From assembly GCF_001865675.1 (NCBI RefSeq), contig NZ_CP011319.1, positions 2,790,001-2,854,000 of the forward strand: DNA of 64,000 nucleotides, written 5' to 3'. The notes beneath the pieces are model-generated. The model was not told the origin of the DNA, ran no database searches, and saw nothing but the letters and a program-made list of their open reading frames with translations. Shown piece by piece: positions 7,800 to 16,292 of this stretch. Both the position numbers and the translations under genes were made by a program. Source of the DNA: Janthinobacterium sp. 1_2014MBL_MicDiv (GTDB lineage Bacteria > Pseudomonadota > Gammaproteobacteria > Burkholderiales > Burkholderiaceae_D). How positions within the stretch are numbered: position 1 is the stretch's first letter; the number at the start of each line of letters is the position of its first letter.

Positions 7800-8768
7800 C
7801 TAGTGAAATGCTTTGCTCTTCTTGGGATTGGGTATGCCCTTTGCCTGCGGCTTGTAAAACATGCCGCCGGTAATGACGCCGTTGCGCAAGTCCTGGGTCC
7901 AGTCGTCGATGATGACGCGTAGTTTTGCCCGGTTGCTGATCCAGCGCTGCCTGGCGCCATCGATCTTGTTGTAGAAATCCAGACTGGCGAGGTTCCTGGC
8001 CGTCAGTGAATCGAGTAATTCAATGTAGTGCTGGGTGCCGGCCGTCGTGCTTTGCGATTCGAGGATGCCGATATTATCCATGTAGCGTTGCAGCTCCTGC
8101 GCAGCCAGCGAACTGTCCGTGTTGGGCTTGGCAAGGTGCTGGAAGTTATCCAGTTCATATTGAATATGCTGTTGTTGCCTGACCAGCATGTCGCTATGTG
8201 CCGAATAACGTCGTTCGCGCTTGGCAACGCCACCGTAGGTCCACGATGTCTTTGCCGTCGCATCCGGCAAAAAATGGTTGGCCAGCGTCATGTTCGGCGT
8301 CGTATTGGTCTTCTGCGGCGTGATATCGGTAAATACGACCTTGCAATTCTGAAAAAAATTCAGCATGTGCGGGTCGATGGTCGTGTTGTTGTTGCTTTGA
8401 TTTTCATTGGCCCAGCCAGCCCACAAATTCATCGGTTCCCAGATGCAGACCGTATCGAAATTGTGCAAGCCGCTGGCGTCCCAATGGGGTTTGATTCTCA
8501 GGGTTTTCAGGTCGGCTGCCTGGATGATATTCATGGGGTCATCATAGGCGCCGCCGCCCAGGATCATCAGGTAAAACACGAGGATGGCGCGCTCGAATGT
8601 ATTCGGCCCCTGGGCCTGGGCCAGTTCAAAGAGATCGAGCAGATCGGTCTGGCGCACCTTGTGCCGCTTGTTCAGTGCGCTGGCCATGCTGCCGAGCGCG
8701 TCAAATTCCCCCACCACGGCCACGGCCGTCGATTCCGCCAAAAACAATTCGAGTGCCAGCTTATCCAT
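7800..8768 (-). CDS. Uncharacterised 322-aa protein
   Basis: The ATG at 8768 is preceded by an AGGTGGAG ribosome site. There is no signal peptide and no transmembrane helix. The N-terminus is helical (MDKLALELFLAESTAVAVVG), the middle is rich in Asn, Thr and Trp, and the C-terminus is basic (KGIPNPKKSKAFH). Composition is less GC-rich and less Ala/Arg-rich than its neighbours, suggesting transfer. I do not recognise a domain. It sits alone in the accessory block, with decayed DNA on one side and a long intergenic region on the other. Confidence 0.7.
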   Translation of the reverse strand: MDKLALELFLAESTAVAVVGEFDALGSMASALNKRHKVRQTDLLDLFELAQAQGPNTFERAILVFYLMILGGGAYDDPMNIIQAADLKTLRIKPHWDASGLHNFDTVCIWEPMNLWAGWANENQSNNNTTIDPHMLNFFQNCKVVFTDITPQKTNTTPNMTLANHFLPDATAKTSWTYGGVAKRERRYSAHSDMLVRQQQHIQYELDNFQHLAKPNTDSSLAAQELQRYMDNIGILESQSTTAGTQHYIELLDSLTARNLASLDFYNKIDGARQRWISNRAKLRVIIDDWTQDLRNGVITGGMFYKPQAKGIPNPKKSKAFH

Positions 8769-9210
8769 CTGCGCGTCTCCACCTGCTCAAGGGCCATCCC
8801 CTTGCGGCGATGGCCAAGATAATCAATGTCGGGTCCATTTGCGACGTTATAACAAGCCATGGAGCCGCGTACGTATCAGCCCGATACAAACAGGTAACAG
8901 CAGGCCAGCACCGCATGCACAAGGCCCTTGCCTTGGCGCCACGCTGTCGCGTGTCAGATTGCCGTCCATGAGCGCGATATGCATGAAATCAATGCCTTGC
9001 AGAGTATTATGAATGAAAAGTCTTAACATATGACCTTGTCCCAGCCCTGCTTGCGCGCGAGCATCGCGCTTGCCATCGCTGCTGATTTGTCCGCCTGCGC
9101 CAGCCAGCCTGGCCCCTGGCCATCGCACGCGCTACCGTCCGGCATCGTCTTCCCTTCCCCGCCCTGCTCCCGGCGCCGCGTCAAGCCGCGCCGCTGGCGC
9201 CCATCCAGTC

Positions 9211-9248
9211 ACCATACCAGCGGTTCGGAAAACCAGCACTGGTATGGT
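9211..9248. repeat. 10-bp inverted repeat upstream of the chitinase
   Basis: ACCATACCAG (9211-9220) and CTGGTATGGT (9239-9248) are perfect inverted arms. GGTTCGGA is also repeated directly at 9222-9229 and 9246-9253, and a further ACTGGTATTG lies at 9281-9290. This cluster of CTGGTAT half-sites may be the operator for chitin-responsive control. The rest of 8769-9404 contains only a lipoprotein-like frame (9030-9293) that I do not accept as a gene. Confidence 0.4.
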
Positions 9249-9404
9249 TCGGATTGCACAGCCTATGGGGCGAGGCCGAAACTGGTATTGTGATCTTGCG
9301 CAAAGAATAAAACCAGTTGACTACCACCTGTAATGCTTGCACTCTGGAAAATCGGACGGTGATGAACCGGACCGCCATGATAAAAAACACACAAGGAGAT
9401 GCAA

Positions 9405-10811
9405 GTGAACCGGACAGTCATGAATACCCTCATCGTTACCCTTTTCGGGGGCACTTTGGCCGCGTGCGGCGGCGGCAGTGAAGGATCCGCCGCGGGCGCC
9501 AGCCAGCTGCTGGCCGGCACGACGGAAGCCGTCGCCTGCTACACGCCGTGGAACAGCAGCACCGCCTACAACGGCGGCGGCAAGGCCAGCTACAACAATG
9601 TCAATTACAACGCCAATTGGTGGACACAAGGCAACAATCCTTCCACCAGCAGCGGCGGCGCCGGCAGCGGCCAGCCGTGGACGGCAGTGGGCGAATGCGG
9701 CACGCCAACGCCAACCCCGACTCCGACACCAACGCCTACTCCGACGCCTACTCCGACTCCGACACCAACGCCTACTCCGACGCCTACTCCAACGCCAACG
9801 CCCACCCCGACGCCGACGCCGACGCCAACCCCAACCCCAACGCCTACCCCGACTCCAACGCCCACCGGCCTGGCGAAGCACGCGCTGATCGGCTACTGGC
9901 ACAATTTCACCAATCCGAGCGGCGCCACCTACCCGATCAGCCAGGTCAGCGACGACTGGGATGTGATCGTCGTCTCGTTCGGCGACAACGCGGGCGGCGG
10001 CAATGTCAGCCTGACCATCGACCCGGGCGCCGGCACGGAAGCGCAATTCATTGCCGACGTGGCCGCCAAGCGGGCGAAAGGCAAGAAAGTCATCCTGTCG
10101 CTGGGCGGGCAAAATGGCTCCGTTTCCGTCGGCAACACGGCCGAAGCCACCAACTTCACCAACAGCCTGTACGCCATCATCACGAAATATGGCTTCGACG
10201 GCATCGACCTGGACCTGGAAAACGGGGTGGCGCAAGGCGCGGCCATCCAGACCTATCTGCCGATTGCCGTGAAAAACCTGAAAGCCAAGGTCGGCAACAG
10301 TTTTTACCTGTCGATGGCGCCCGAATGGGTGTACGTGGAAGGCGGCTATACGAGCTACGGCAGCATCTGGGGCGCCTATATTCCCATCATCAATGCATTG
10401 CGCTCCGAGCTGACGGTGCTGCACCCGCAGTACTACAACAATGGCGACATCTACACGCCATACGCCACGGGCGCCATCAAGGCCGGCTCGGCGGACCAGC
10501 TGGTGGCCACGGCGCGCATGCTGATCGAAGGCTTTAATTATGGCAGCAACACCTTCGCCGGCTTGCGTCCTGACCAGGTGGGCTTCGGCGTGCCGTCGGG
10601 CCGCAGCTCGGCCGGCTCGGGTTTTACCACCAACGCCGACGTCAGCAACGCCCTCAATTGCCTGACGCGCCTGCTCAACTGCGGCACCATCAAGCCCTTG
10701 CAGGCGTATCCGGACTTCCGCGGCGTGATGACGTGGTCGATCAACTGGGACCGCCATGACAACTATAACTTCTCCGTGCCGACGAAGAATGTGCTGAAAA
10801 CCTTGCCATAA
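9405..10811 (+). CDS. Lipoprotein chitinase: chitin-binding domain, Thr-Pro linker, GH18 domain
   Basis: 468 aa from the GTG at 9405; AAGGAG (9393-9398) is too close to the ATG at 9399 but well placed for the GTG. A lipobox (GTLAAC, Cys21) predicts outer-membrane anchoring. Residues about 45-98 form a CBM5/12-type chitin-binding module rich in Trp and Tyr, starting at CYTPWNSSTAYNGG. A Thr-Pro linker of about 55 residues follows, then a GH18 barrel with the catalytic motif DGIDLDLE (D265-E272, E272 the proton donor) and WSINWD near the end. It should degrade chitin at the cell surface. Confidence 0.95.
   Translation: MNRTVMNTLIVTLFGGTLAACGGGSEGSAAGASQLLAGTTEAVACYTPWNSSTAYNGGGKASYNNVNYNANWWTQGNNPSTSSGGAGSGQPWTAVGECGTPTPTPTPTPTPTPTPTPTPTPTPTPTPTPTPTPTPTPTPTPTPTPTPTPTPTPTGLAKHALIGYWHNFTNPSGATYPISQVSDDWDVIVVSFGDNAGGGNVSLTIDPGAGTEAQFIADVAAKRAKGKKVILSLGGQNGSVSVGNTAEATNFTNSLYAIITKYGFDGIDLDLENGVAQGAAIQTYLPIAVKNLKAKVGNSFYLSMAPEWVYVEGGYTSYGSIWGAYIPIINALRSELTVLHPQYYNNGDIYTPYATGAIKAGSADQLVATARMLIEGFNYGSNTFAGLRPDQVGFGVPSGRSSAGSGFTTNADVSNALNCLTRLLNCGTIKPLQAYPDFRGVMTWSINWDRHDNYNFSVPTKNVLKTLP
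9702..9866 (+). repeat. In-frame Thr-Pro codon repeat in the chitinase linker
   Basis: An uninterrupted run of ACN-CCN codon pairs encoding about 27 Thr-Pro units, flanked by GECG and TGLAKH. Third positions vary (ACG, ACC, ACT, ACA), so it is a degenerate 6-bp tandem repeat that can change length in 6-nt steps without a frameshift. Confidence 0.9.
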
Positions 10812-10818
10812 GGCGCCA

Positions 10819-10855
10819 GGCAGGCCGGAGAAGGACTCCCCTCCTCCGGCCTGCC
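10819..10855 (+). terminator. 12-bp hairpin after the chitinase
   Basis: GGCAGGCCGGAG (10819-10830) pairs perfectly with CTCCGGCCTGCC (10844-10855). It starts 8 nt after the chitinase stop and is followed by GCTTCTG rather than a clean T-run. It lies between convergent genes. Confidence 0.6.
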
Positions 10856-10884
10856 GCTTCTGCACACACTATATAGTGGCGCGT

Positions 10885-11667
10885 TCAAACCCCGGACTGG
10901 AACACCAGCCGGTCCCGGTCGCCAATCCGCCAGTGCAGCACACGGTCGCGCCAGCTCGGCTTGCCGTCATGGGCCAGCACGTGCCGCGCATACGCGCAAA
11001 ACCGCGCCGCGTCGATGTGCTCGGCGCGGGGAACACCGCCAAAACGCCGGTCCACCACAAAGAACCGCAGCCGCCACGTGATGTCGGTGCCGCCAGGCAC
11101 TAGACGTGGAGGCAGTTCTTCCCGCGCGACGCGTATGAAAATCACCTCCGCATGGCGCTCGCTTAACTGGCTTAGCTGGCAAAACAGGCCCCAGGCCTGC
11201 ATATCCGCCTGGTAATGGCAGGTCGACACGCCGCGCACGAGCGGATACCGGCCCGTCTGGCGCGCAATGCGGTCGCAGGCGAACCTGGCCAGCACCGTGC
11301 GGTGACTCCCGCCGCCATCTGTAAACCAGTGCGTGCCATCGATGGAGCTGAGCATGATGCCGTTATCGAGGTCGCCATTGAAATAGTAGTCGGGATGGCT
11401 TTCATACAGCTCAAAGACGCCGCGCATCTTGTCCTGCCGGTACTGCGGCGCCAGCGCCGCCTCGCGCCAGGATTGTCCCGCATAGTGTTCCGACTGGCCC
11501 ACGACCGTCCGCATGTCGATGCGCGCATCGCGCCGCCGGTACTCGCGCACGACGAAAGCTTCGAGGCTGGCGCCGTGCTGCGATGGAAACATATCGCGCC
11601 ATTCGGCAATCACTTGCTGCGACCAGGGCTGGGCCGTGGTCAGGATGTCATCAAACAGGGTATTCAT
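10885..11667 (-). CDS. Uncharacterised protein with a ParB-like DGxH..R segment
   Basis: 260 aa from ATG 11667, chosen because GGAGAAG lies 7-10 nt upstream; a GTG at 11685 is the longer option. It is soluble, with no signal peptide. The middle reads SSIDGTHWFTDGGGSHRTVLARF, which resembles the substrate loop of ParB/sulfiredoxin-fold proteins, but this is weak. The C-terminal half is Arg-rich. It is convergent with the chitinase and shares no operon. No function assigned. Confidence 0.7.
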   Translation of the reverse strand: MNTLFDDILTTAQPWSQQVIAEWRDMFPSQHGASLEAFVVREYRRRDARIDMRTVVGQSEHYAGQSWREAALAPQYRQDKMRGVFELYESHPDYYFNGDLDNGIMLSSIDGTHWFTDGGGSHRTVLARFACDRIARQTGRYPLVRGVSTCHYQADMQAWGLFCQLSQLSERHAEVIFIRVAREELPPRLVPGGTDITWRLRFFVVDRRFGGVPRAEHIDAARFCAYARHVLAHDGKPSWRDRVLHWRIGDRDRLVFQSGV

Positions 11668-11837
11668 TCGCTTCTCCGCATTCACCAGAACTACTGGCCT
11701 AACAAGGTCTAGCGAGTGGCTGGCCGGGCAAGCGGGCCAACAGGGCCCAATTGAAAGAATATTGAAAAATATAATGAATTCTTATTTTACGATAGTTTTC
11801 AATGATCAACTCGATTGAAATATTTTACTTCCTTTTG

Positions 11838-11856
11838 TAAATGAGAATCGTTACTA
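11838..11856. promoter_or_regulatory. Fur-box-like sequence upstream of the DUF2061 gene
   Basis: AATGAGAATCGTTAC (11840-11854) matches the Fur core AATGATAATCATTAT at 12 of 15 positions and lies in AT-rich DNA 44 nt before the start codon. It resembles the stronger Fur box before the TonB receptor later in the window. Confidence 0.4.
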
Positions 11857-11899
11857 TCTACCTCAAGGATAAGCGAATTCAACAGAAAAGGAGCGTCCC

Positions 11900-12322
11900 T
11901 TGTTTACAGCGATCAAAACATTCAGCCAGGTTCTCACGCACATGTCGATCGCCTTCGGTCTCGCCTACTTGCTGACGGGCTCGCTGGCTCTCGGTGGCCT
12001 GGCGGCGATTATCGAACCCGTCATCAATGTGGCCCTGCTGCCCTGGCATGAAAAGGCCTGGCATGCGATCCGCCGCCGCTACGCCGCCAGCCGCCTCGGC
12101 TTTGCCGCGCTGGCCGGTGAAAAGGTCAGCCAGACCTGCTTGCACATGAGCGTCGCCTTCGGCGTCATGTACTGGGCCACGGGTTCGATGGCCTTCGGCG
12201 GCTTGCTGGCCGTGGTCGAGCCCATCTGCAACGTCATCGTCCTGCCCTTCCATGACCGCCTGTGGGAGCGTGTGCGTGCCCGCCAGGAAAGCCGTGGCGC
12301 GGCGCGCCTGGCGGCCCTGTAA
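11900..12322 (+). CDS. DUF2061 membrane protein (two tandem repeats)
   Basis: 140 aa with a TTG start placed after AAAAGGAG. It is built from two homologous halves. Each has a first helix (LTHMSIAFGLAYLLTGS, LHMSVAFGVMYWATGS), a second helix (LGGLAAIIEPVINVALLP, FGGLLAVVEPICNVIVLP) and a conserved PxHxxxW end. That is the DUF2061 arrangement: four helices in the inner membrane. The role of the family is unknown. The Fur-like box upstream suggests iron or stress control. Confidence 0.85.
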   Translation: MFTAIKTFSQVLTHMSIAFGLAYLLTGSLALGGLAAIIEPVINVALLPWHEKAWHAIRRRYAASRLGFAALAGEKVSQTCLHMSVAFGVMYWATGSMAFGGLLAVVEPICNVIVLPFHDRLWERVRARQESRGAARLAAL

Positions 12323-12328
12323 TCAACG

Positions 12329-13768
12329 TTATTCTCTGCCAGCCCACACGGGCGGCCGCCTTTGCACCCATGGCGCCGCCCGCTCCAGCTGCCCGGCAAG
12401 GCGCAGCAGCACGCCATCCTGGGCGTAACCCGCCATGAACTGCATGCCTATCGGTAAGCCGTCGGCTGACATCGCCAGCGGCACGGACATGGCCGGCAAG
12501 CCCGCCACGTTCGCCAGTGGCGTGTACGGCGAATGTTCGAACAGGCGCGCCGTCCAGCCCAGGCCGTCCAACGTGCCTTCATTTTCCCCATAGCGGCCCA
12601 GCTGCCACGGCAAGTCCGGCATGGTGGGCGTCAGCAGCACGTCATATTCCGTGAAGAAGGCGCCCGCGTGGCGCGTGACCGTGTTGCGCACGTCAAGCGC
12701 GGCAACGAATTCGACGGCAGAGACTGTCTTGCCATAGCGGTAGCACGCCAGGGTGGCTGCTTCCAGCGTCTCCAGCGATACGCTGCGCCCGCTTTCCTGC
12801 GCCAGGCCATCGATCCACGGCACCAGGTTGGCGCACCAGATACGCGCATTCGCCTGTACGAACGCTTCCCACGACACGCCCAGCGGCGGCGTCACCTGTT
12901 CCACATGGTGGCCCAGCCCTTCGAGCAGGCGCACGGTCTCGTCCAGCGCGGCGTCCACGGCGGGCACGGGTTGCGCGCCATTGCTGGCCGCGCGCTGTAC
13001 GCCGATGCGCAACTTGCCCGGGGCCACGCTGACCTGCGACAGCCAGGTGAGGTGGGGCGCGCCCGTCACGTACGGCTCGCCCGGCATGCTTCCCTGCACA
13101 CCATCGAGCAAGGCGGCGCTGTCGCGCACGGTGCGGCTCACGCCCAGCTGCACGCCCAGGCCGCTGAAGATCTCGTCCATGGCCGGGCCGTTCGAGACCC
13201 TGCCACGGCTCGGCTTCAGGCCGAAAAGTCCTGTCGAGGCGGCCGGCACGCGGATGGAACCGGCCGCATCCGTCGCATGGGCCAGCGGCACGATGCCGGC
13301 CGCCACGGCCGCCGCCGCGCCGCCGCTGGAGCCGCCCGCGCTCAGGGCCAGGTTCCACGGATTGCGCGTGGCGCCATACAGGACCGGTTCGGTGGTGGTG
13401 GCAAACGCCATTTCCGGCGTGCCCGTGCGGCCAAGGGTGGCCAGGCCAGCCTGGCGGAACTGCGCCATCAGGTGCGAATCGGCGGCCGCGACATGGCCGG
13501 CGCCCAAACGGCTGCCCGCCTCGCTGGCCTGGCCCGCCATGGTGACGGCCACATCCTTGATCAGGAAGGGCACGCCGGCGAACGGCGCGGCCTTGTCGAT
13601 GCCGGCAAGGTCGGCCGGCCACAGCCCGACCACGGCGTTGATGTGCGGGTTGACGGCGGCGCAGGCGCGCATGGCAGCATCGTGCAATTGGGCCGCGCTG
13701 ACTTCGCCGTCGCGCAGCAGCCGGGCCAGCCCAAGGCCATCAAAGCTTGTTTATTCATGGAGTTGCAT
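12329..13768 (-). pseudogene. Amidase-signature enzyme with an in-frame stop at codon 6
   Basis: The well-placed start is ATG 13768, 7 nt after AGGAG (13776-13780). It reads MQLHE, then TAA (13753-13751), then in the same frame TSFDGLGLARLLRDGEVSAAQL and the whole amidase. The remaining 450+ codons are intact. Numbering from a possible TTG at 13687, the Ser-Ser-Lys triad is K44 (LIKD), S120 (SAGGSSGG) and S144 (DAAGSIRVPA). The enzyme would hydrolyse a carboxamide. A single C-to-T change (CAA to TAA) would explain the stop. Translation could still start downstream at TTG or CTG, or the stop may be a sequence error. It is divergent from a LysR gene that likely controls it. Confidence 0.8.
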
Positions 13769-13830
13769 CAGATTGCTCCTGTAATGGTTTAAAAGTGTAG
13801 GTCACAGGAACAACTGTAGGGCTTGCGCTA

Positions 13831-13845
13831 TCATTGTGGAAATGA
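13831..13845. promoter_or_regulatory. Short dyad between amidase and LysR gene
   Basis: TCATT-GTGGA-AATGA lies in the divergent intergenic region, 25 nt before the LysR start. It is a plausible LysR site but too short to be sure. Confidence 0.3.
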
Positions 13846-13869
13846 ATAGTTAATATACGAGGTATAGTC

Positions 13870-14769
13870 GTGAACAATCTACGCAAGCTGGACTTGAATC
13901 TGCTGCTGACCCTGGAAGCGCTCTTGATCGAACGCAACGTCACGCGGGCGGCCGCGCGGCTGCACCTGAGCCAGCCTTCCGTCAGCGTGCAGCTGGGCAA
14001 GCTGCGCGCCGCCTTCGACGATCCGCTGCTGTTGCCGGGACCGCGCGGCATGCTGCCCACGGCGCGGGCGCTGGCCCTGTTCGCGCCCTTGCAAGCCGTG
14101 CTGGCCCAGCTGGAGCAAGTCTTGCAGCCGGAACAGGCGTTCGACCCGGCCACGGCCGAGGTGCGCTGGAACCTGGCGGCGGCCGACGCCACCGAGTATG
14201 CGATTCTGCTCCCCATGCTGCCGGCGCTGCGCGCGCAGGCGCCGCAGTCGCGCATGGCCGTGTTCGAAGCCGTGCCGGCGCGCATGGCGCAGGAGCTGGA
14301 AAGCGGCCAGGTCGACCTGGGCTTTCTGGCACAGGAAGAAGCGCCGCCCGGCTTGCGCCACCGCACCCTGTTTACGGAACACTATGTGCTGGCGGGCCGC
14401 CACGACCACCCGCTGCTGCAGGCGCCGCCCGACCTCGAGCGATTTTGCGCGCTGGAATTCATCGTCGTCTCGCCCAACGGCGGCGGCTTCCGCACGGCTG
14501 TCGACACGGCCCTGCAGCAACTGGGCCGCCAGCGCAAGGTGGTGTTGTCCGTGCCGCATTTCCTCATCGTCCCGCCCTTGCTGGCGGCGTCCGACATGGT
14601 GGCCTTGTTGCCGTCGCGGCTGCTGAAGAACGCGCTGGGCGCACTGCGCACGTGGGAGCCGCCCGTCAGCCTGCCCGACTACGAGATGGCCATGGTCTGG
14701 CACGAACGCCTGCACCTGGACCCGGGCCACCGCTGGCTGCGCGAGCGCATCCTGGGATTTGTCGCGTAG
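13870..14769 (+). CDS. LysR-family transcriptional regulator
   Basis: 299 aa, GTG start. The N-terminal winged helix-turn-helix is typical: LRKLDLNLLLTLEALL, NVTRAAARLHLSQPSVSVQLGKLR, DDPLLLPGPRGMLPT. A periplasmic-binding-protein-like effector domain follows from about residue 90. Its divergent position makes the amidase the likely target, with an amide or its acid product as the possible inducer (inference). Confidence 0.93.
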   Translation: MNNLRKLDLNLLLTLEALLIERNVTRAAARLHLSQPSVSVQLGKLRAAFDDPLLLPGPRGMLPTARALALFAPLQAVLAQLEQVLQPEQAFDPATAEVRWNLAAADATEYAILLPMLPALRAQAPQSRMAVFEAVPARMAQELESGQVDLGFLAQEEAPPGLRHRTLFTEHYVLAGRHDHPLLQAPPDLERFCALEFIVVSPNGGGFRTAVDTALQQLGRQRKVVLSVPHFLIVPPLLAASDMVALLPSRLLKNALGALRTWEPPVSLPDYEMAMVWHERLHLDPGHRWLRERILGFVA

Positions 14770-14816
14770 TGATGCGGAAAGCGGGCTTGATGCGCCGTCT
14801 GGCCGCCCTGCCGCTG

Positions 14817-14870
14817 TTGACAAGGAGCGCGATCCACTATATCGTCTAACTTTATCACTAACTAAGTTAG
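14817..14870 (+). promoter_or_regulatory. Promoter and MarR-type operator of the efflux-marR-monooxygenase operon
   Basis: A perfect -35 TTGACA (14817-14822), a 17-bp spacer and -10 TATCGT (14840-14845). Just downstream, CTAACT-A-AGTTAG (14858-14870) is a perfect palindrome covering the expected transcript start region, where a MarR dimer would block transcription. No clear Shine-Dalgarno precedes the ATG at 14883. Confidence 0.7.
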
Positions 14871-14882
14871 CTATTAATTAGA

Positions 14883-16292
14883 ATGTCTACCGTTCCACTG
14901 CCTCGCTGGCCGATTTTACTTGCCATGATCGTTGCCGAGATCATGGACCTTGCCGCCTCAACCATCGTCAATGTCGGTGGACCTGCATTGATCAGTTCGC
15001 TTGGCGCCAGCCCGGCCCAGATGCAATGGGTCATTGGCGCTTATGCGCTCGCCCTGGGCGCCGGACTGGTTCTCGGCGGGCGCCTCGGCGACCGCTTCGG
15101 CCGGCGCAACATGTTTCTCACCGGCCTGGCCGCGTTTACCGTCGCCTCGCTCTTTTGCGCCGTGGCGCCGACCATCGCCATGCTGATCGCCTTTCGCCTG
15201 CTCCAGGGACTGGCCGGCGCCATGCTGTTGCCGCAAGGCCTGGGGTTGCTGCGTGAAAACTACAGCGGTCCGGATCTGGCCAAGGTGTTCGGCATCTTCG
15301 GTCCCATCCTGGGCCTGGCGGGCATACTCGGCCCCGTGCTTGGCGGGATGCTGCTTGAACTGAACCTGTTCGGCCTGGGCTGGCGAGCCGTGTTCCTGAT
15401 TAATATTCCGGTAGGCATTGCCTGCTTCCTCGTGGCATGGCGTTACTTGCCGCATCGTCCGGGTGACTGCTCGGTCGACATCGACGTCGCCGGCGCCAGC
15501 CTGCTGGTGCTGTCCTCGGTGCTGCTGGTCTTGCCGCTGGGCGAGGCTGGCGCCTGGCCGGGCTGGGGCTGGCCTTGCATCGTGCTGGCCGCGCTGGGCT
15601 TCGGCCTGTTTGGCCTGCGCCAGTCGTCGGTGGTGCGCGCCGGGCAGGCGCCGCTGATCATGACGTCGATTTTCCAGCGGCCTGCGTACACGGCCGGGCT
15701 GGCCGGCATTGCCCTGTTCTTTTGTTCGCTCGTCGGCATGCAGCTGGTGCTGACGCTGTTTCTGCAGATCGGACATGGATTGACGGCGGGCGAAGCAAGT
15801 ATTGCCAATCTGCCATTCGCTATCGGCACGGCATGCGGCGCCACCTTGAGCGGCGCCGTCCTGGCGGCGCGTTTCGGACGCCGGGTGCTGCAACTGGGCG
15901 CCGGCGTCCAGCTTGCCGGCGTGGCGCTGCTGCAATATGAACTGGGCAATACGGCGGCCTTTTCCGCATGGCATGTAGTGCCAGGCATGCTGGTCTGCGG
16001 TATCGGCGCCGGCCTGGTGATTGCCGCCCTCTTCAGCATCATCCTTGCGTCCCTGGACGACAGGCAGATAGGCTCGGGTTCCGGCGTTCTGTCTGCCGTG
16101 CAATCGATTGCCGCCTCGATCGGCGTGGCCGTGTTCAGCGGCGCATTCTTTGCCGCGCATCCCGCCGTGACGCCAGGCCGGGCTTTGAGCGCCGCGCTGG
16201 CGATCCAGGCCGTCATACTCGTCGCCTTTATGGGCGTGACCTTATTTTTCCCCACTGCCGCAAAATCAGAACTCGAGGTAAACCATGCATGA
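14883..16292 (+). CDS. MFS drug efflux transporter, DHA2 type
   Basis: 469 aa with about 14 hydrophobic segments. The loop 2-3 signature GGRLGDRFGRRNMFLTG and the helix 5 region GPILGLAGILGPVLGGMLL are typical of EmrB/QacA-like proton antiporters. It is the first gene of a three-gene operon; its 3' end overlaps the marR start by 8 nt. It probably exports the compound sensed by that MarR protein. Confidence 0.92.
   Translation: MSTVPLPRWPILLAMIVAEIMDLAASTIVNVGGPALISSLGASPAQMQWVIGAYALALGAGLVLGGRLGDRFGRRNMFLTGLAAFTVASLFCAVAPTIAMLIAFRLLQGLAGAMLLPQGLGLLRENYSGPDLAKVFGIFGPILGLAGILGPVLGGMLLELNLFGLGWRAVFLINIPVGIACFLVAWRYLPHRPGDCSVDIDVAGASLLVLSSVLLVLPLGEAGAWPGWGWPCIVLAALGFGLFGLRQSSVVRAGQAPLIMTSIFQRPAYTAGLAGIALFFCSLVGMQLVLTLFLQIGHGLTAGEASIANLPFAIGTACGATLSGAVLAARFGRRVLQLGAGVQLAGVALLQYELGNTAAFSAWHVVPGMLVCGIGAGLVIAALFSIILASLDDRQIGSGSGVLSAVQSIAASIGVAVFSGAFFAAHPAVTPGRALSAALAIQAVILVAFMGVTLFFPTAAKSELEVNHA

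Noticed and set aside
9030..9293. Possible lipoprotein gene (ASIALAIAADLSACAS)
   Set aside because: The signal-like start is followed by sequence without coding character; no ribosome site before the TTG.
9702..9866. CRISPR-like or minisatellite array
   Set aside because: The repeat is a coding Thr-Pro linker with 6-bp periodicity and no spacers.
9321..10865. 514-codon open frame antisense to the chitinase
   Set aside because: Its protein is dominated by Arg/Trp/Gly runs created by the reverse of the Thr-Pro repeat; the plus-strand gene has a lipobox, binding domain and catalytic motif.
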